A DNA stretch of 64,000 nt from Billgrantia montanilacus (GTDB taxonomy: Bacteria > Pseudomonadota > Gammaproteobacteria > Pseudomonadales > Halomonadaceae). Under the pieces are notes generated by a model that was given only the letters and a program-made list of their open reading frames with translations, did not search any database and was not told the origin of the DNA. The stretch is taken from contig NZ_QPII01000007.1 in NCBI RefSeq assembly GCF_003336675.1, forward strand, positions 124,001-188,000, read 5' to 3'. Made by a program: the position numbers and the translations under genes. Below are positions 41,528 to 51,404 of this stretch, in pieces (within the stretch, counting starts at the first letter, position 1; each line of letters starts with the position of its first letter).

Positions 41528-44056
41528 TCAGAATATTGCCTCGTAGCTCCCGCTGCCCTGGGAGCCGCTGCTCTGCTCGACCTCCTGTTCGATACGGCGC
41601 GGCTCCATATCCGGCAGGTAGTCGGGGTGGAAGATTTCGTTGATACCGCCGGACTGGCCATCGGTAAGTCGGCGCCCGGTCTGGCCGTCAACCCTGGCTT
41701 GTATCAGGCCGGAGGGTCTTTCGGGCCGGGCTTCAGGGCGACCATCGAGCGCGCGCCCCATGAACTCGATCCAGATCGGCAGGGCGGCATTGCCGCCATA
41801 TTCAGCAATGGACTCGTTGTTGTCCTTGCCGATCCAGACGGTCGTCACAAGGTCGCGGTTGTAGCCGGCGAACCAGCCGTCACGCTGGTCGTTGGTCGTG
41901 CCCGTCTTGCCGACCACATCGCTGCGGTTCAGGCTGAGAGCGGCGCGACCTGTTCCCGTCTCGATCACGTCACGCAGCATGTCGGTAAGTATATAGACCG
42001 CCGTGGGGTCGGCCACCTGGGGGGCGACCTTGTAGGTCTTGCCGTCGATCTCAACCTCGGTCTGGTTATCGCTGCACTCCCGGCAGGCAATCATCGGGCT
42101 GGCCTCTTCGATAAGGTTGTCGTCGCTGACCCGCGTGACACGCTCGATGAACCAGGGCGAGACCTGGTAGCCGCCGTTGGCCAGCACGGCATAGGCGTTG
42201 GTCATCTCCATCGGGGTCAGGTCGGCGCTGCCAAGCGCCAGCGACAGGCCGCGAGGCAGTCGACTCGAGGCGAATCCGAAGCCTTCCAGGTAGTCGATGG
42301 TGGCGTCCAGTCCCAGTGTCTGGAGTATGCGGATGGTGACCAGGTTGCGTGAGCGGGCCAGGGCGACGCGCAGCCGTGTCGGGCCGAGGAAGTCGCCGCT
42401 GGAGTTGACCGGGCGCCAGATCTCGTTGCTGCCATCCTGCAGCACCACCGGCGCGTCGTTGACCACGCTCGAGGCGGTCATCAGGCCGGTGTCGAGAGCC
42501 GCCAGGAAGACGAACGGCTTGAAGATGGAGCCCGACTGGCGCTGGGCCTGTACCGCGCGATTGAACTTGCTGGCATTGAAGCTGAAGCCACCCTGCAGGG
42601 CGAGTATCGCGCCGGTGTCGGGTTCCAGCACCACGATCGAGCCCTCGGCGTCTGGGCGCTGGGAGAGCCTCAGGCTGCCATCTTCCCGCTGCAGGATGCG
42701 AACCAGGTCGCCGATGCTGGCGATCTCGGACGCCGAGCTCGGCTCTGGGCCACGGGCGCGGGGGTTGCGATAGGCGCGGGCCCAGCTCAGGCCGTCCCAT
42801 TCTACGGTCTGCAGTTCGCCGCCGCGGGTCATCACCCGCAGCTCGCGGCCTTCGTTGGCGACAACGATGGCGGGCTGCAGGGGGCCGAATCCCGGGGTGC
42901 GCTCCAGCACCCGCAGCCAGTTGCTGACATCGCCCTCGACGCCCTCGACCTCAGTCTGGCTGCGCTCGGCAGCCTGGCGGGCCGTTTCCAGTACTTCAGG
43001 CGACTCGGAAAGTTCCTCCTCCAGGCCGCGACGTTCGGTGCGCGCCTGGGCCTCGGCGAGGCCGCTGGGGATGTCGGTCTCTTCCGGGCCGCGCCAGCCG
43101 TGCCGGGTATCGTAGTCGATCAGGCCGTTGGCCAGGGCATCGCGAGCAAAAGGCTGGAGTTCACTGTCCAGGGTGGTATGAATACGGTAGCCGCCGGTAT
43201 AGGCATCCTCACCGAAGCGTTCCACCGCGTACTGGCGGGCCATTTCGGCAACATAATCGGCGTCTACCTCGACCTGGGCGACGTGGCGGCGGGCGGTGAC
43301 GGGCTCCTGCACGGCGGCCTCGTAGCTGGCCTGGTCGATATTGCCGAGTTGGCGCATGCGGTAGAGGATCCAGTTGCGCCGGATCAGTGAGCGCTCCGGG
43401 TTGGCCAGCGGGTTGAAGGCGGAGGGCGCCTTTGGCAGGCCGGCAATCATCGCCTTCTGGGCAAGGCTGAGCTCGTCGAGGGGCTTGTCGTAGTAGACCT
43501 CCGCCGCTGCCGCAATGCCATAGGCGCGATTGCCGAGGAATATCTTGTTGACATAGAGCTCGAGGATCTCCTCCTTGGTGAGGATCCGCTCCATCTGCAG
43601 CGCAAGCAGGATCTCGCGGATCTTGCGGGTGAAGGTCCTGTCCAGGGTCAGCAGGTAGTTGCGTGCCACCTGCATGGTGATGGTGGAGCCACCTGTCTGA
43701 ATCTCGCCACCGCTGGAAGCCAGCTCCACGGCGGCGCGCGCCAGGCCGCGCGGGTCGACGCCGCGGTGATCGAAGAAGGCAGCATCCTCGGCGGCAAGCA
43801 GCGCCTGGATGAAGTCGTCGGGTATTTCGTCGAAGTCCACCGCCATGCGGCGCTCTTCACCATATTCGCCAATCAGCTTGCCGTCGCGAGTGAAGATGCG
43901 CAGGGGGGTATGCAGCTCGAAGTCCTGGAGCTGGCGCACGTCGGGGAGCCCGGGTGTGAAGTAGAGGGCCGCGCCGGCCACGCTGAGTAGTGCCGTGGTC
44001 GACAGCGCTATCAGCAGCCAGAAGGCCGAGGAAATCAGGGTCTTGATCCACTTCAT
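41528..44056 (-). CDS. mrcA: Penicillin-binding protein 1A (bifunctional class A PBP)
   Basis: Inner-membrane peptidoglycan synthase of 842 residues. One N-terminal membrane helix (about 8-33) is followed by a GT51 glycosyltransferase with catalytic Glu90 in AAEDAAFFDHRGVD, GGSTITMQVARN and KEEILELYVNKIFLG. An OB-like insert (about 315-430, very acidic) precedes the transpeptidase domain with SIFK (Ser510), SRN and KTGTT (Lys717). It is divergent from pilMNOPQ with a 266-bp gap, the same neighbourhood as ponA-pilM in Pseudomonas. Confidence 0.96.
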   Translation of the reverse strand: MKWIKTLISSAFWLLIALSTTALLSVAGAALYFTPGLPDVRQLQDFELHTPLRIFTRDGKLIGEYGEERRMAVDFDEIPDDFIQALLAAEDAAFFDHRGVDPRGLARAAVELASSGGEIQTGGSTITMQVARNYLLTLDRTFTRKIREILLALQMERILTKEEILELYVNKIFLGNRAYGIAAAAEVYYDKPLDELSLAQKAMIAGLPKAPSAFNPLANPERSLIRRNWILYRMRQLGNIDQASYEAAVQEPVTARRHVAQVEVDADYVAEMARQYAVERFGEDAYTGGYRIHTTLDSELQPFARDALANGLIDYDTRHGWRGPEETDIPSGLAEAQARTERRGLEEELSESPEVLETARQAAERSQTEVEGVEGDVSNWLRVLERTPGFGPLQPAIVVANEGRELRVMTRGGELQTVEWDGLSWARAYRNPRARGPEPSSASEIASIGDLVRILQREDGSLRLSQRPDAEGSIVVLEPDTGAILALQGGFSFNASKFNRAVQAQRQSGSIFKPFVFLAALDTGLMTASSVVNDAPVVLQDGSNEIWRPVNSSGDFLGPTRLRVALARSRNLVTIRILQTLGLDATIDYLEGFGFASSRLPRGLSLALGSADLTPMEMTNAYAVLANGGYQVSPWFIERVTRVSDDNLIEEASPMIACRECSDNQTEVEIDGKTYKVAPQVADPTAVYILTDMLRDVIETGTGRAALSLNRSDVVGKTGTTNDQRDGWFAGYNRDLVTTVWIGKDNNESIAEYGGNAALPIWIEFMGRALDGRPEARPERPSGLIQARVDGQTGRRLTDGQSGGINEIFHPDYLPDMEPRRIEQEVEQSSGSQGSGSYEAIF

Positions 44057-44322
44057 GTAAAGGCGGTATCCGTGGTGAGGACAATAAGGAAAGGGTGACG
44101 ATGAGGCTAGCCTTCACTGGCGTCGACCATTATATGAATCCAGGCCGTCGGTCACCAGCGTTGAGGCGTCGGAAGTCCAACTTTGTGTGACAACGACCAA
44201 TATCATGTAACCTCGTTCCTACAGAGCAGAGTATTATCTTTCTGAGCCTTGTCGCTCAGGCGATCTAAGGCGTATCGATAACAAGCGGAATACCGCGACT
44301 GATTACGCAGGTACATGAATTG
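44057..44322. other. Divergent mrcA / pilM intergenic region
   Basis: It holds both promoters, presumably. A hairpin CTGAGC-CTTGTC-GCTCAG lies at 44242-44259, about 63 bp before pilM. I cannot assign -35/-10 pairs with confidence on either strand. Confidence 0.4.
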
Positions 44323-45384
44323 ATGCGACTCAGGGCCTCGGGCAAGGGGTTGATCGGCGTCGATATCACCTCGGCGACGGTCAAGCTGATCGAGCTCAAG
44401 CGAGCTGGCTCCAATTATGAGATCGACAGCTATGCCGTCAGGCCCTTGCGGGAAGGTGCCGTGGTCGAGCGGCGTATTCGTGACATGGGCGAGGTGGCCG
44501 ATGCCTTGCGCCGTGCCGTGGAGAGTGCGAGACCCTCCTCGAAACTCGCCGTGGCTGCCGTTCCGGCCAGTGCCGCGATCACCAAGACACTGACGATGCC
44601 TGCTTCGCTCAATGACGATGAGATCGAGGCGCGCATTCAACTCGAATCAGACAAGCATATTCCCTTTCCGTTCAGTGAGGTTGCCTTCGATTTCCAGCGG
44701 CTGGGTCTTAATGCCCGCTACGGCGACCAGCAGGACATCCTGCTGGTCGCTTGTCGTCAGCAGGATGTCAATCAGTTGACCGACGCCTTGGTTCAGGCGG
44801 GGCTTACACCGGCGGCGGTGGATGTCGAAACCTTTGCCATGGAGCGTGCCTTCACCGAGCTTCGCCATCAGCTGCCGCCTGCTGGCGAGAGCGACGACTG
44901 CGTGGCGCTGGTTGATATCGGGGCGACCATGAATGCCTTTCACGTCGTGCGCGAGGGCCGCGTCACCTACAGCCGGGATACCGTCTTTGGCGGGCGGCAG
45001 CTGACCGAGGAAATACGTGTCCGCTATGGGTTGACCCTGGAAGAATCCGGCCTGGCCAAGAAGCGTGGTGGCCTGCCCGAGGATTATCAGACCAGCGTGC
45101 TGGCGCCCTTTCTCGACACATTGGTCCAGCAGGTTGGCCGCTCGCTGCAGCTCTATTACACCGCCGGACGCAAGCACGAGGTGCGGCGTATGGTGTTGGC
45201 CGGCGGGTCGAGCGTGATCCCCGGCCTGGCTGAACGGCTGGCGCAGGAGAGTGGAATGGAGGTGGTGATCGCCAACCCCTTCCTGCGCATGCGGATCAAT
45301 ACCCGTATCGACGTCCAGACCCTGGCCAGTGATGCGCCCGCCATGCTGACGGCATGCGGCTTGGCGATGAGGTCGGCAACATGA
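44323..45384 (+). CDS. pilM: Type IV pilus inner-membrane complex protein PilM
   Basis: Cytosolic actin-like (FtsA-related) ATP-binding protein that binds the PilN N-terminus and connects the alignment complex to the pilus motors. The 353-residue product has LIGVDITSATVKLIEL (phosphate-1 loop), VALVDIGATMNAFHVV (phosphate-2 loop) and VLAGGSSVIPGLAERL. ATG 44323 is preferred to the TTG one codon before. It is the first gene of pilMNOPQ; the stop overlaps pilN by 4 bp. Confidence 0.95.
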   Translation: MRLRASGKGLIGVDITSATVKLIELKRAGSNYEIDSYAVRPLREGAVVERRIRDMGEVADALRRAVESARPSSKLAVAAVPASAAITKTLTMPASLNDDEIEARIQLESDKHIPFPFSEVAFDFQRLGLNARYGDQQDILLVACRQQDVNQLTDALVQAGLTPAAVDVETFAMERAFTELRHQLPPAGESDDCVALVDIGATMNAFHVVREGRVTYSRDTVFGGRQLTEEIRVRYGLTLEESGLAKKRGGLPEDYQTSVLAPFLDTLVQQVGRSLQLYYTAGRKHEVRRMVLAGGSSVIPGLAERLAQESGMEVVIANPFLRMRINTRIDVQTLASDAPAMLTACGLAMRSAT

Positions 45385-45947
45385 CGATTGAGATCAACCT
45401 GCTCCCCTGGCGAGAGCGGCAGCGAGATCGTCGCAGTCGGTATTTCTATATGGCCATGGCGATGGTGGCGGTTCTGGGCATGGCGGGGGGGCTTGGCATG
45501 ACCTACCACTATCAGGAAGCGCTATCGGCCCAGGAGCAGCGCAACGCCCATATCCGCGACCAGATGCAGCGCCTGGAGGGCGATATCCGTTCGATCGGCG
45601 AGTACGAGGCGATTCGTGAGCGCATGATCGGCCAGATTGAAGTCTTCAGCGACCTGCAGCAGGGGCGCTCTCAGACGGTGCATGTCTTCCGTGACCTGGC
45701 CACCAGCCTCGTCGACGGCGTGCACTATACCGAGCTGAGTCGGCAGGAGAGCCGGCTGCGACTCTCCGGGCGTGCCGAAAGCAACCATCAGGTATCCGAT
45801 CAGCTGCGAGGGCTGTCGGCGGCTCCCTCGCTTTCCGAGCCGGTACTGTCGGAAGTGGAGGCCGATGGCGGTGCCAGGCGGCGCTTCAGTCTCAGCGTGG
45901 TCCAGCTGACGGGCCAGCCTGATAGCCCTGGTGAGGAGGCTCCATGA
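45381..45947 (+). CDS. pilN: Type IV pilus biogenesis protein PilN
   Basis: Bitopic inner-membrane protein of 188 residues. The short cytosolic N-terminus TIEINLLPWRE is the PilM-binding motif, followed by a membrane helix (about 20-42), a coiled coil (about 45-90) and a periplasmic ferredoxin-like domain that pairs with PilO. It overlaps both pilM and pilO by 4 bp (ATGA), so translation is coupled along the operon. Confidence 0.95.
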   Translation: MTIEINLLPWRERQRDRRSRYFYMAMAMVAVLGMAGGLGMTYHYQEALSAQEQRNAHIRDQMQRLEGDIRSIGEYEAIRERMIGQIEVFSDLQQGRSQTVHVFRDLATSLVDGVHYTELSRQESRLRLSGRAESNHQVSDQLRGLSAAPSLSEPVLSEVEADGGARRRFSLSVVQLTGQPDSPGEEAP

Positions 45948-46567
45948 GTCTACAGGCAGAGCTTCGTCGCTTACGTGAACTCGATTGGCGAGAGTTGGAT
46001 ATAAAGGAGGCGGGCACCTGGCCGTGGCTGCTGCAGTTGATCTGTTGCGTGCTGATATTCGGCCTCACCTTTGCTGGTATGCACTGGTACCTCGCCAGCC
46101 CCAAGGCGGCAGAGCTGAGTCAGGTGGAGGTGCAGGAGCGAGAGCTGTTGCGCGACTATCGCAATCGGGCCGCCCAGGCCGCCAGGCTACCGGAGATGCT
46201 CGAGCAGATGACGGTGCTGGAATCCCGCATGGATCAACTCATGGCCATGTTGCCATCGGGGGCGGAGATTCCGTCGCTGATCGACAGCATCAGTGAGATC
46301 GCCATCGATAATCAGCTGTCGATCGACTTCATCCGCCTGCGCGGCACGGTGGAGCGCGATTTCTATATCGAGCGTCCCTTCGATATCCAGGTGGAGGGGC
46401 AGTATCACCATATCGCGGCCTTCCTGGCCGGCATCGCATCGCTGCCGCGTATCGTTACCCAGCATGATTTTACCCTGACGCCGGTAGAGGGGGGCGAGCG
46501 CCTGAGGCTATCGATGTTGGCACGCACCTACAGCTACTTTCCGTCGGGCCAGGAGGTGCCGCCATGA
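45944..46567 (+). CDS. pilO: Type IV pilus biogenesis protein PilO
   Basis: Inner-membrane partner of PilN, 207 residues: a cytosolic N-terminus, one membrane helix (about 27-48, WPWLLQLICCVLIFGLTFAG), a coiled coil (about 60-105) and a periplasmic ferredoxin-like domain. PilNO heterodimers bind the PilP lipoprotein and link the platform to the secretin. It overlaps pilN and pilP by 4 bp on each side. Confidence 0.95.
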   Translation: MSLQAELRRLRELDWRELDIKEAGTWPWLLQLICCVLIFGLTFAGMHWYLASPKAAELSQVEVQERELLRDYRNRAAQAARLPEMLEQMTVLESRMDQLMAMLPSGAEIPSLIDSISEIAIDNQLSIDFIRLRGTVERDFYIERPFDIQVEGQYHHIAAFLAGIASLPRIVTQHDFTLTPVEGGERLRLSMLARTYSYFPSGQEVPP

Positions 46568-47094
46568 GAGAGACACGACGCGACTGGCTGGCGGCGAGCG
46601 GTGTCCTGCTGCTGGCGCTATCCGGCTGTGCGGATCCTCAGCTGTCATCGCTTGACCGCGAGCTGGCCACGATTCGTGCCAATCCCGGTACGCCGGAGCC
46701 TCTGCAGCTGCCGGAGGTGCCGAGCTACGAGGCGACGCCCTATCAGCAGGGAGATCGTCGCAGCCCCTTTAGGCCGCAGTTGCCGGAGCCAGAGGCGGTG
46801 CCGGTCGGTGAAGCCGGGCTGGCACCGGATACCGACCGGACTCGCGAGCCGCTGGAAAGCTATTCACTGGAGGAGCTTGAGCTGGTGGGCGTGCTGGCCA
46901 TGGGGGGGAAGTCCAATGCCCTCATCAAGGCACCGGATGGGGAAGTGCATCGCCTGCAGATCGGCCGCCATATGGGGCGCGATCATGGCAGGATCGTCAG
47001 CATCACGGGCTCCTCGGTGCAGCTGGTGGAGCTGGTGCCCACGGGCGGTGGCGGCTGGGTAGAGCGCAACACGCGTATCGCGCTGGACGACTAG
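46564..47094 (+). CDS. pilP: Type IV pilus lipoprotein PilP
   Basis: Inner-membrane lipoprotein of 176 residues. The lipobox LALSGC (Cys22) follows a hydrophobic signal; Asp24, two residues after the Cys, agrees with retention at the inner membrane. An extended N-terminal segment (about 30-95) binds PilNO, and the C-terminal homology-region beta-sandwich (about 100-176, LEELELVGVLAMGG) contacts the N0 domain of PilQ. The next gene, pilQ, starts 77 bp downstream. Confidence 0.94.
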   Translation: MRETRRDWLAASGVLLLALSGCADPQLSSLDRELATIRANPGTPEPLQLPEVPSYEATPYQQGDRRSPFRPQLPEPEAVPVGEAGLAPDTDRTREPLESYSLEELELVGVLAMGGKSNALIKAPDGEVHRLQIGRHMGRDHGRIVSITGSSVQLVELVPTGGGGWVERNTRIALDD

Positions 47095-47171
47095 AGCGGG
47101 ACAACGAGAAAAGACGGCTGCATCACCGTGCCCGAACAGGGGTGTGGTCTCAGGCGGGGGGAACGGGAACG

Positions 47172-49286
47172 ATGATACAGATGATTCGCGTAATGGCAGG
47201 GCTCTGCCTGCTGGCAGTGTCCTCGGTGGCGCTGGCGGCGACGGCATTGACCGATTTGAATTTTCGTCAGGGCGAGAGCGGGGAGCTCCAGGTTGACCTG
47301 ACGTTCAGTGACGGTGTGCCGGAGGTTCGCGGCTATCGACTGGACGAGCCGGCGCGGCTGACCATCGACCTGGTCGATACCGCCAACTGGCTGGATCAGC
47401 GACGGATGGCGCTGGGGATTGGGGGCGTCGAGCAGGTCACCGCCATTGAGGCGGGGTCGCGCACCCGCCTGGTATTCAACCTCGAGGGCCCGCTGCCCTA
47501 TGACACCGCCCAGCAGGGCGATCGCCTCAGGCTCTCCATCGGCGGTGGGGCCGCCGCGCCGAGGGTGACGGCCGCACAGCAGCCGGAGCCTCGCCCGGCG
47601 GCACCGGCACCCGTCAGCGGCAGGCCTGTGATTGAAGATATCGACTTTCGTCGCGGCGAAGGCGGCTCGGGACGGCTGATCGTCACCTTCGACCGCGCTG
47701 GGGTCGATGCGCGGGTGAGGGAGGCGGGGCGCAGCCGTATCGTTGCCGAAATGCGCGACGTGGAACTTCCGGCATCCCATGACCAGGTGCTCGACGTCAG
47801 CGACTTCAACACGCCGCTGCGTCGCATTACCCCGCGGGCAGGTCGTGATGGTGTGACCTTCGATATTGAAGGCAGCGGCGAGTTCGCCTTGCTCTCCACC
47901 CAGAGCGGCCGGCAGCTGACCATCGAGGCGCAGCCGGTAACCCAGGCCGAGCGCGACCAGCGAGTGCGTCAGCAATTCCCCTATACCGGTGAGCGTATCA
48001 CCCTCAATTTTCAGGATATCGAGGTCCGCTCGGTGCTGGCGGTCATCGCCGACTTCACCGGCCTCAATCTCGTCGCCAGCGATAGCGTGACCGGGCGTGT
48101 CACCCTCAACCTGCAGGACGTGCCCTGGGACCAGGCCCTCGACCTGGTGCTCAAGAGCCATGGCCTGGCCAGTCGCCAGGAGGGCAATGTCATCGTCGTG
48201 GCCCCTGCCAGCGAGCTGGCCAATATCGAGCGTCAGGAGATCGAGGCCAGGGCGCAGGTCGAAACGCTGGCACCGCTGGTTTCGGAGTACGTGGAGGTCA
48301 AGTACGCCCGGGCCGAGGATCTGGCCCAGCTGCTGCGCGGTGGCGACGGCTTCGGGCTGCTCACCGAGCGTGGCCGGGTCGCGGTGGACCAGCGCACCAA
48401 CATGCTGCTGATTCAGGACACCGCCGACCAGGTGCAGGAGATCCTGCGTACCCTCGACCGGCTCGACGTGGCGGTGCGTCAGGTGCAGATCGAGGCGCGC
48501 ATCGTGATCGCGCGCGATGGCGTGACCCAGGAGCTCGGCGTCAACTGGGGGGCCTCTTCCCGGGGAAGCAGCCGCCTGAACCTGGAGGGAGCCTCCTCGG
48601 GGAGCATGGTTTCCGGTACCGGCGAAGGGCTGGGTGGCCAGCGCGACGGGCGCGGCGCCTTCACCGGGGAGTTCGACGACCCGAGCGGCAGCCGGTTCCA
48701 GCGCGGCGGGCTTGCCGTCGACCTGGGTAGTGCGAACCCCATGACCAGCTTCGGCTTCGGGTACCTGTCGGGGGATATCCTCCTCGACCTGGAGCTCCGC
48801 GCCCTGGAGACCGAAAGCAGGAGCCAGACGATCTCCCAGCCGCGCATCATCACGGCCAACCAGCGCACGGCGGTCATTCGCCAGGGGGAGGAGCGTGCCT
48901 TCCAGACCGTCAGTGACAACGTGCCGCAGATCGAATTCAAGGAAGCCGTGCTCTCCCTGGAGGTCACGCCGCAGATCACACCGGACAATCGCATCATCAT
49001 GGATCTGGTGGTGACCAACGACAGCTTCCGGGATGTGGCGGCGGGCGAACCGCCCATCGATACCAGCAGCATCGAGACCCAGGTCCTGGTCGATAACGGT
49101 GAAACCGTGGTGCTTGGCGGCATACTGACCACCGAGCAGCTGAACCGACTGGCGAAGACGCCCTTCTTCGGTGACCTGCCTGTGCTGGGAAGGCTTTTCC
49201 GGTACAATGAGGAAAGCAGCCAGAAAGTCGAGCTGCTGGTTTTCATTACTCCACGGATACTCGAAGACGGTCTGGCGATTCGTTGA
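47172..49286 (+). CDS. pilQ: Type IV pilus secretin PilQ
   Basis: Outer-membrane secretin through which the pilus exits, 704 residues. A signal peptide ([19 protein letters not shown], cut before ATALTD) is followed by two AMIN domains that bind peptidoglycan (about 25-130 and 160-245), an N0/STN domain (about 270-340, [20 protein letters not shown]), an N1 domain, and the secretin core (about 440-704) ending [18 protein letters not shown] 47172 is chosen over a GTG at 47142 because it begins close to the signal peptide. The stop overlaps the aroK ATG by one base. Confidence 0.95.
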   Translation: MIQMIRVMAGLCLLAVSSVALAATALTDLNFRQGESGELQVDLTFSDGVPEVRGYRLDEPARLTIDLVDTANWLDQRRMALGIGGVEQVTAIEAGSRTRLVFNLEGPLPYDTAQQGDRLRLSIGGGAAAPRVTAAQQPEPRPAAPAPVSGRPVIEDIDFRRGEGGSGRLIVTFDRAGVDARVREAGRSRIVAEMRDVELPASHDQVLDVSDFNTPLRRITPRAGRDGVTFDIEGSGEFALLSTQSGRQLTIEAQPVTQAERDQRVRQQFPYTGERITLNFQDIEVRSVLAVIADFTGLNLVASDSVTGRVTLNLQDVPWDQALDLVLKSHGLASRQEGNVIVVAPASELANIERQEIEARAQVETLAPLVSEYVEVKYARAEDLAQLLRGGDGFGLLTERGRVAVDQRTNMLLIQDTADQVQEILRTLDRLDVAVRQVQIEARIVIARDGVTQELGVNWGASSRGSSRLNLEGASSGSMVSGTGEGLGGQRDGRGAFTGEFDDPSGSRFQRGGLAVDLGSANPMTSFGFGYLSGDILLDLELRALETESRSQTISQPRIITANQRTAVIRQGEERAFQTVSDNVPQIEFKEAVLSLEVTPQITPDNRIIMDLVVTNDSFRDVAAGEPPIDTSSIETQVLVDNGETVVLGGILTTEQLNRLAKTPFFGDLPVLGRLFRYNEESSQKVELLVFITPRILEDGLAIR

Positions 49287-49828
49287 TGCAGGATTTGCCC
49301 AATCTGATACTGGTCGGTCCCATGGGGGCCGGCAAAAGTACCATCGGCCGCCTTCTGGCGGCCGAGCTGTCACGTGAGTTCTTTGATAGCGACCACGAGA
49401 TACAGTCTCGCTGCGGCGCAGATATCCCCTGGATCTTCGACGTCGAGGGCGAAGCCGGTTTCCGTCAGCGCGAAGCGCAGATGATCGAGGAACTGACCCA
49501 GCTCGAGGCCGTGGTGCTCGCGACGGGCGGTGGTGCCGTGCTGCGCGAGGAGAATCGTCGCCGCCTGCGCGAACGGGGCACCGTGGTCTACCTGTACACC
49601 ACCGTAGAGCAGCAGCTCAAGCGGGTGGCCAAGGACCGCAATCGCCCCCTCTTGCAGCGTCCCGACCGGGAAGCGACACTGCGCGAGATGTTCGAGCTGA
49701 GAGACCCGCTTTACCGCGCCACCGCCGATGTCGTGGTGCGTACCGACCGGCGCAGCCCTCGCGCCGTGGTCAACGAGATCGTGCGTCGCATCCAGCGGCT
49801 GGTCGACCCCTTTCAAGCCAAGGCCTGA
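49286..49828 (+). CDS. aroK: Shikimate kinase
   Basis: Phosphorylates shikimate at the 3-OH with ATP in the aromatic pathway. The 180-residue P-loop kinase has [11 protein letters not shown] (Walker A, Lys17), FDSDHEIQ (DxD metal site), EAGFRQRE and [13 protein letters not shown] (shikimate/lid region). ATG 49286 overlaps the pilQ stop (TGATG); a TTG one codon earlier is in frame. Placement after pilQ and before aroB is conserved in Gammaproteobacteria and makes pilus and shikimate genes one transcription unit. Confidence 0.96.
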   Translation: MQDLPNLILVGPMGAGKSTIGRLLAAELSREFFDSDHEIQSRCGADIPWIFDVEGEAGFRQREAQMIEELTQLEAVVLATGGGAVLREENRRRLRERGTVVYLYTTVEQQLKRVAKDRNRPLLQRPDREATLREMFELRDPLYRATADVVVRTDRRSPRAVVNEIVRRIQRLVDPFQAKA

Positions 49829-49833
49829 AGCCC

Positions 49834-50967
49834 ATGACTCTGACGTCATCCCCCGCTCCCCAGCGCAGCCTCCAGGTCGCGTTGGGCGAGCGCAGCTACC
49901 CTATCCATATCGGTCCCGGCATGCTGGGCGACTCCACCTGGCTGTCGCCCCATCTCGCTGGCCGCCAGGTCATGATCGTGACCAACGAGACAGTGGCCCC
50001 CCGTTATCTGGCGCGCTGTCGCCAAGGGCTTCCCGAGGGGCTCGAGGTCGAGGAGCTTGTCTTGCCCGATGGCGAGGCAACCAAGACGCTGGAGAGCGTG
50101 AGCCGGATCTGGGACGCCCTGCTGGCGGCCGGGTTCAATCGCCGCTGCACGCTGATCGCCCTGGGTGGCGGGGTGATCGGCGACATGGTCGGCTTCGCGG
50201 CTGCCTGCTATCAGCGTGGCGTGGCCTTCATCCAGGTGCCGACCACCCTGCTTTCCCAGGTGGACTCCTCGGTGGGCGGCAAGACCGGTGTGAACCACCC
50301 GCGCGGCAAGAACATGATCGGGGCCTTCTGGCAGCCCCAGGCGGTGCTGATCGATACCGATACCCTGCTGAGTCTGCCGCCCCGGGAGCTGTCGGCGGGC
50401 CTCGCCGAGGTGATCAAGTATGGCCTGATCCGCGATGCCGGTTTCCTCGGCTGGCTCGAGGAGAACATGACAGCGCTGCGTGATCTGGATGCGGCGGCGT
50501 TGACTCAGGCCATCGAGCGCAGCTGCACGATCAAGGCGGAGATCGTCGCCGAGGATGAAACCGAGCAGGGCGTGCGAGCCCTGCTCAACCTTGGGCACAC
50601 CTTCGGTCATGCCATCGAGGCTCACCAGGGCTACGGCAACTGGCTTCACGGCGAGGCCGTGGGTACCGGAATGTTGATGGCGGCCGAACTGTCGCAGCGA
50701 CTCGGTTGGCTCTCCGCTGCGGAAGTGGCGCGGACCGCTGCCGTCATCGAAGCCGCCGGCCTGCCGCTGTCGGCGCCGGCGGATATGGCGGCCGAGGACT
50801 TTCTCGATCTCATGCGGCTGGACAAGAAGAATGTGGACAGCCGTCTGCGTCTGGTCCTGCTGCGCGGACTGGGCGATGCGCGGCTCGATGACGAGACGCC
50901 CCGCGAGCTGCTGACAGAGTTGCTGGCTACTTTTCCGCGCCACGGATCCCTTCCCGTGCCTGAATAA
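49834..50967 (+). CDS. aroB: 3-dehydroquinate synthase
   Basis: Zinc- and NAD-dependent cyclisation of DAHP to 3-dehydroquinate, the step after the DAHP synthase encoded at 22401. The 377-residue product has [28 protein letters not shown] (NAD), [21 protein letters not shown], the zinc ligands Glu/His in [10 protein letters not shown] and [10 protein letters not shown], and [11 protein letters not shown]. It starts 5 bp after aroK and is followed by a terminator. Confidence 0.96.
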   Translation: MTLTSSPAPQRSLQVALGERSYPIHIGPGMLGDSTWLSPHLAGRQVMIVTNETVAPRYLARCRQGLPEGLEVEELVLPDGEATKTLESVSRIWDALLAAGFNRRCTLIALGGGVIGDMVGFAAACYQRGVAFIQVPTTLLSQVDSSVGGKTGVNHPRGKNMIGAFWQPQAVLIDTDTLLSLPPRELSAGLAEVIKYGLIRDAGFLGWLEENMTALRDLDAAALTQAIERSCTIKAEIVAEDETEQGVRALLNLGHTFGHAIEAHQGYGNWLHGEAVGTGMLMAAELSQRLGWLSAAEVARTAAVIEAAGLPLSAPADMAAEDFLDLMRLDKKNVDSRLRLVLLRGLGDARLDDETPRELLTELLATFPRHGSLPVPE

Positions 50968-51000
50968 AGCAAGACGCGTCGATCCCCGACTTTGAGCATG

Positions 51001-51025
51001 CAACGCCCGTCTGCGACGGGCGTTG
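51001..51025 (+). terminator. Intrinsic terminator after aroB
   Basis: The 10-bp stem CAACGCCCGT (51001-51010) pairs with ACGGGCGTTG (51016-51025), loop CTGCG. It is followed by CCGTTTCTGTT, a loose T-rich tail. It ends the pilMNOPQ-aroKB unit. Confidence 0.65.
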
Positions 51026-51404
51026 CCGTTTCTGTTGCCCGCCGCCATGCAGGGAAGCAATAAATCTGTATGCCTTATGCCGTATCGGTATGGGGAAAAA
51101 TGGCGGCATTAGACTAAAGTCTATGTCGGTCGATTGCGCCGTTTGAAAATCGTTTATGGCGAGTGCAAGTCATTGAACTACAGGATTTTTTCCTGCTTTT
51201 TGTTGGGGCAAGTTGCGGATTTGGCGGGAATTTTCAGGGGGGCGGGAAGAGGGCGGGAATTGCGCGTCACGCCCTGGAATGTCTATGCTGGGCGTCCTTT
51301 TTCTCACGGCAGCAGCCACCGCTTTTTTGTCCATAATCAATAAAAAACCGAAAAGAATACAAATCTGCTGCTGCTAAGTCAATAGTCTTTTTTGAGGCAC
51401 GCCC
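51026..51404. promoter_or_regulatory. AT-rich gltB upstream region with a palindrome and direct repeats
   Basis: No gene is credible here. There is a 14-bp palindrome TAGACT-AA-AGTCTA (51110-51123), a small hairpin CAGGA-TTTTT-TCCTG (51181-51195) followed by CTTTTT, and three GGCGGGAA repeats (51223-51230, 51241-51248, 51252-51259). A strongly AT-rich stretch lies at 51331-51400 just before gltB. These look like regulatory sites for the nitrogen-assimilation operon, but I cannot name the regulator. Confidence 0.45.

Noticed and set aside
47091..49373. A 760-codon open frame antisense to pilQ
   Set aside because: Shadow of pilQ codon bias; no motif, and it would cover the start of aroK as well.
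51134..51343. A 69-residue open frame upstream of gltB
   Set aside because: It covers the direct-repeat and AT-rich regulatory region, has no ribosome-binding site and no recognisable domain.
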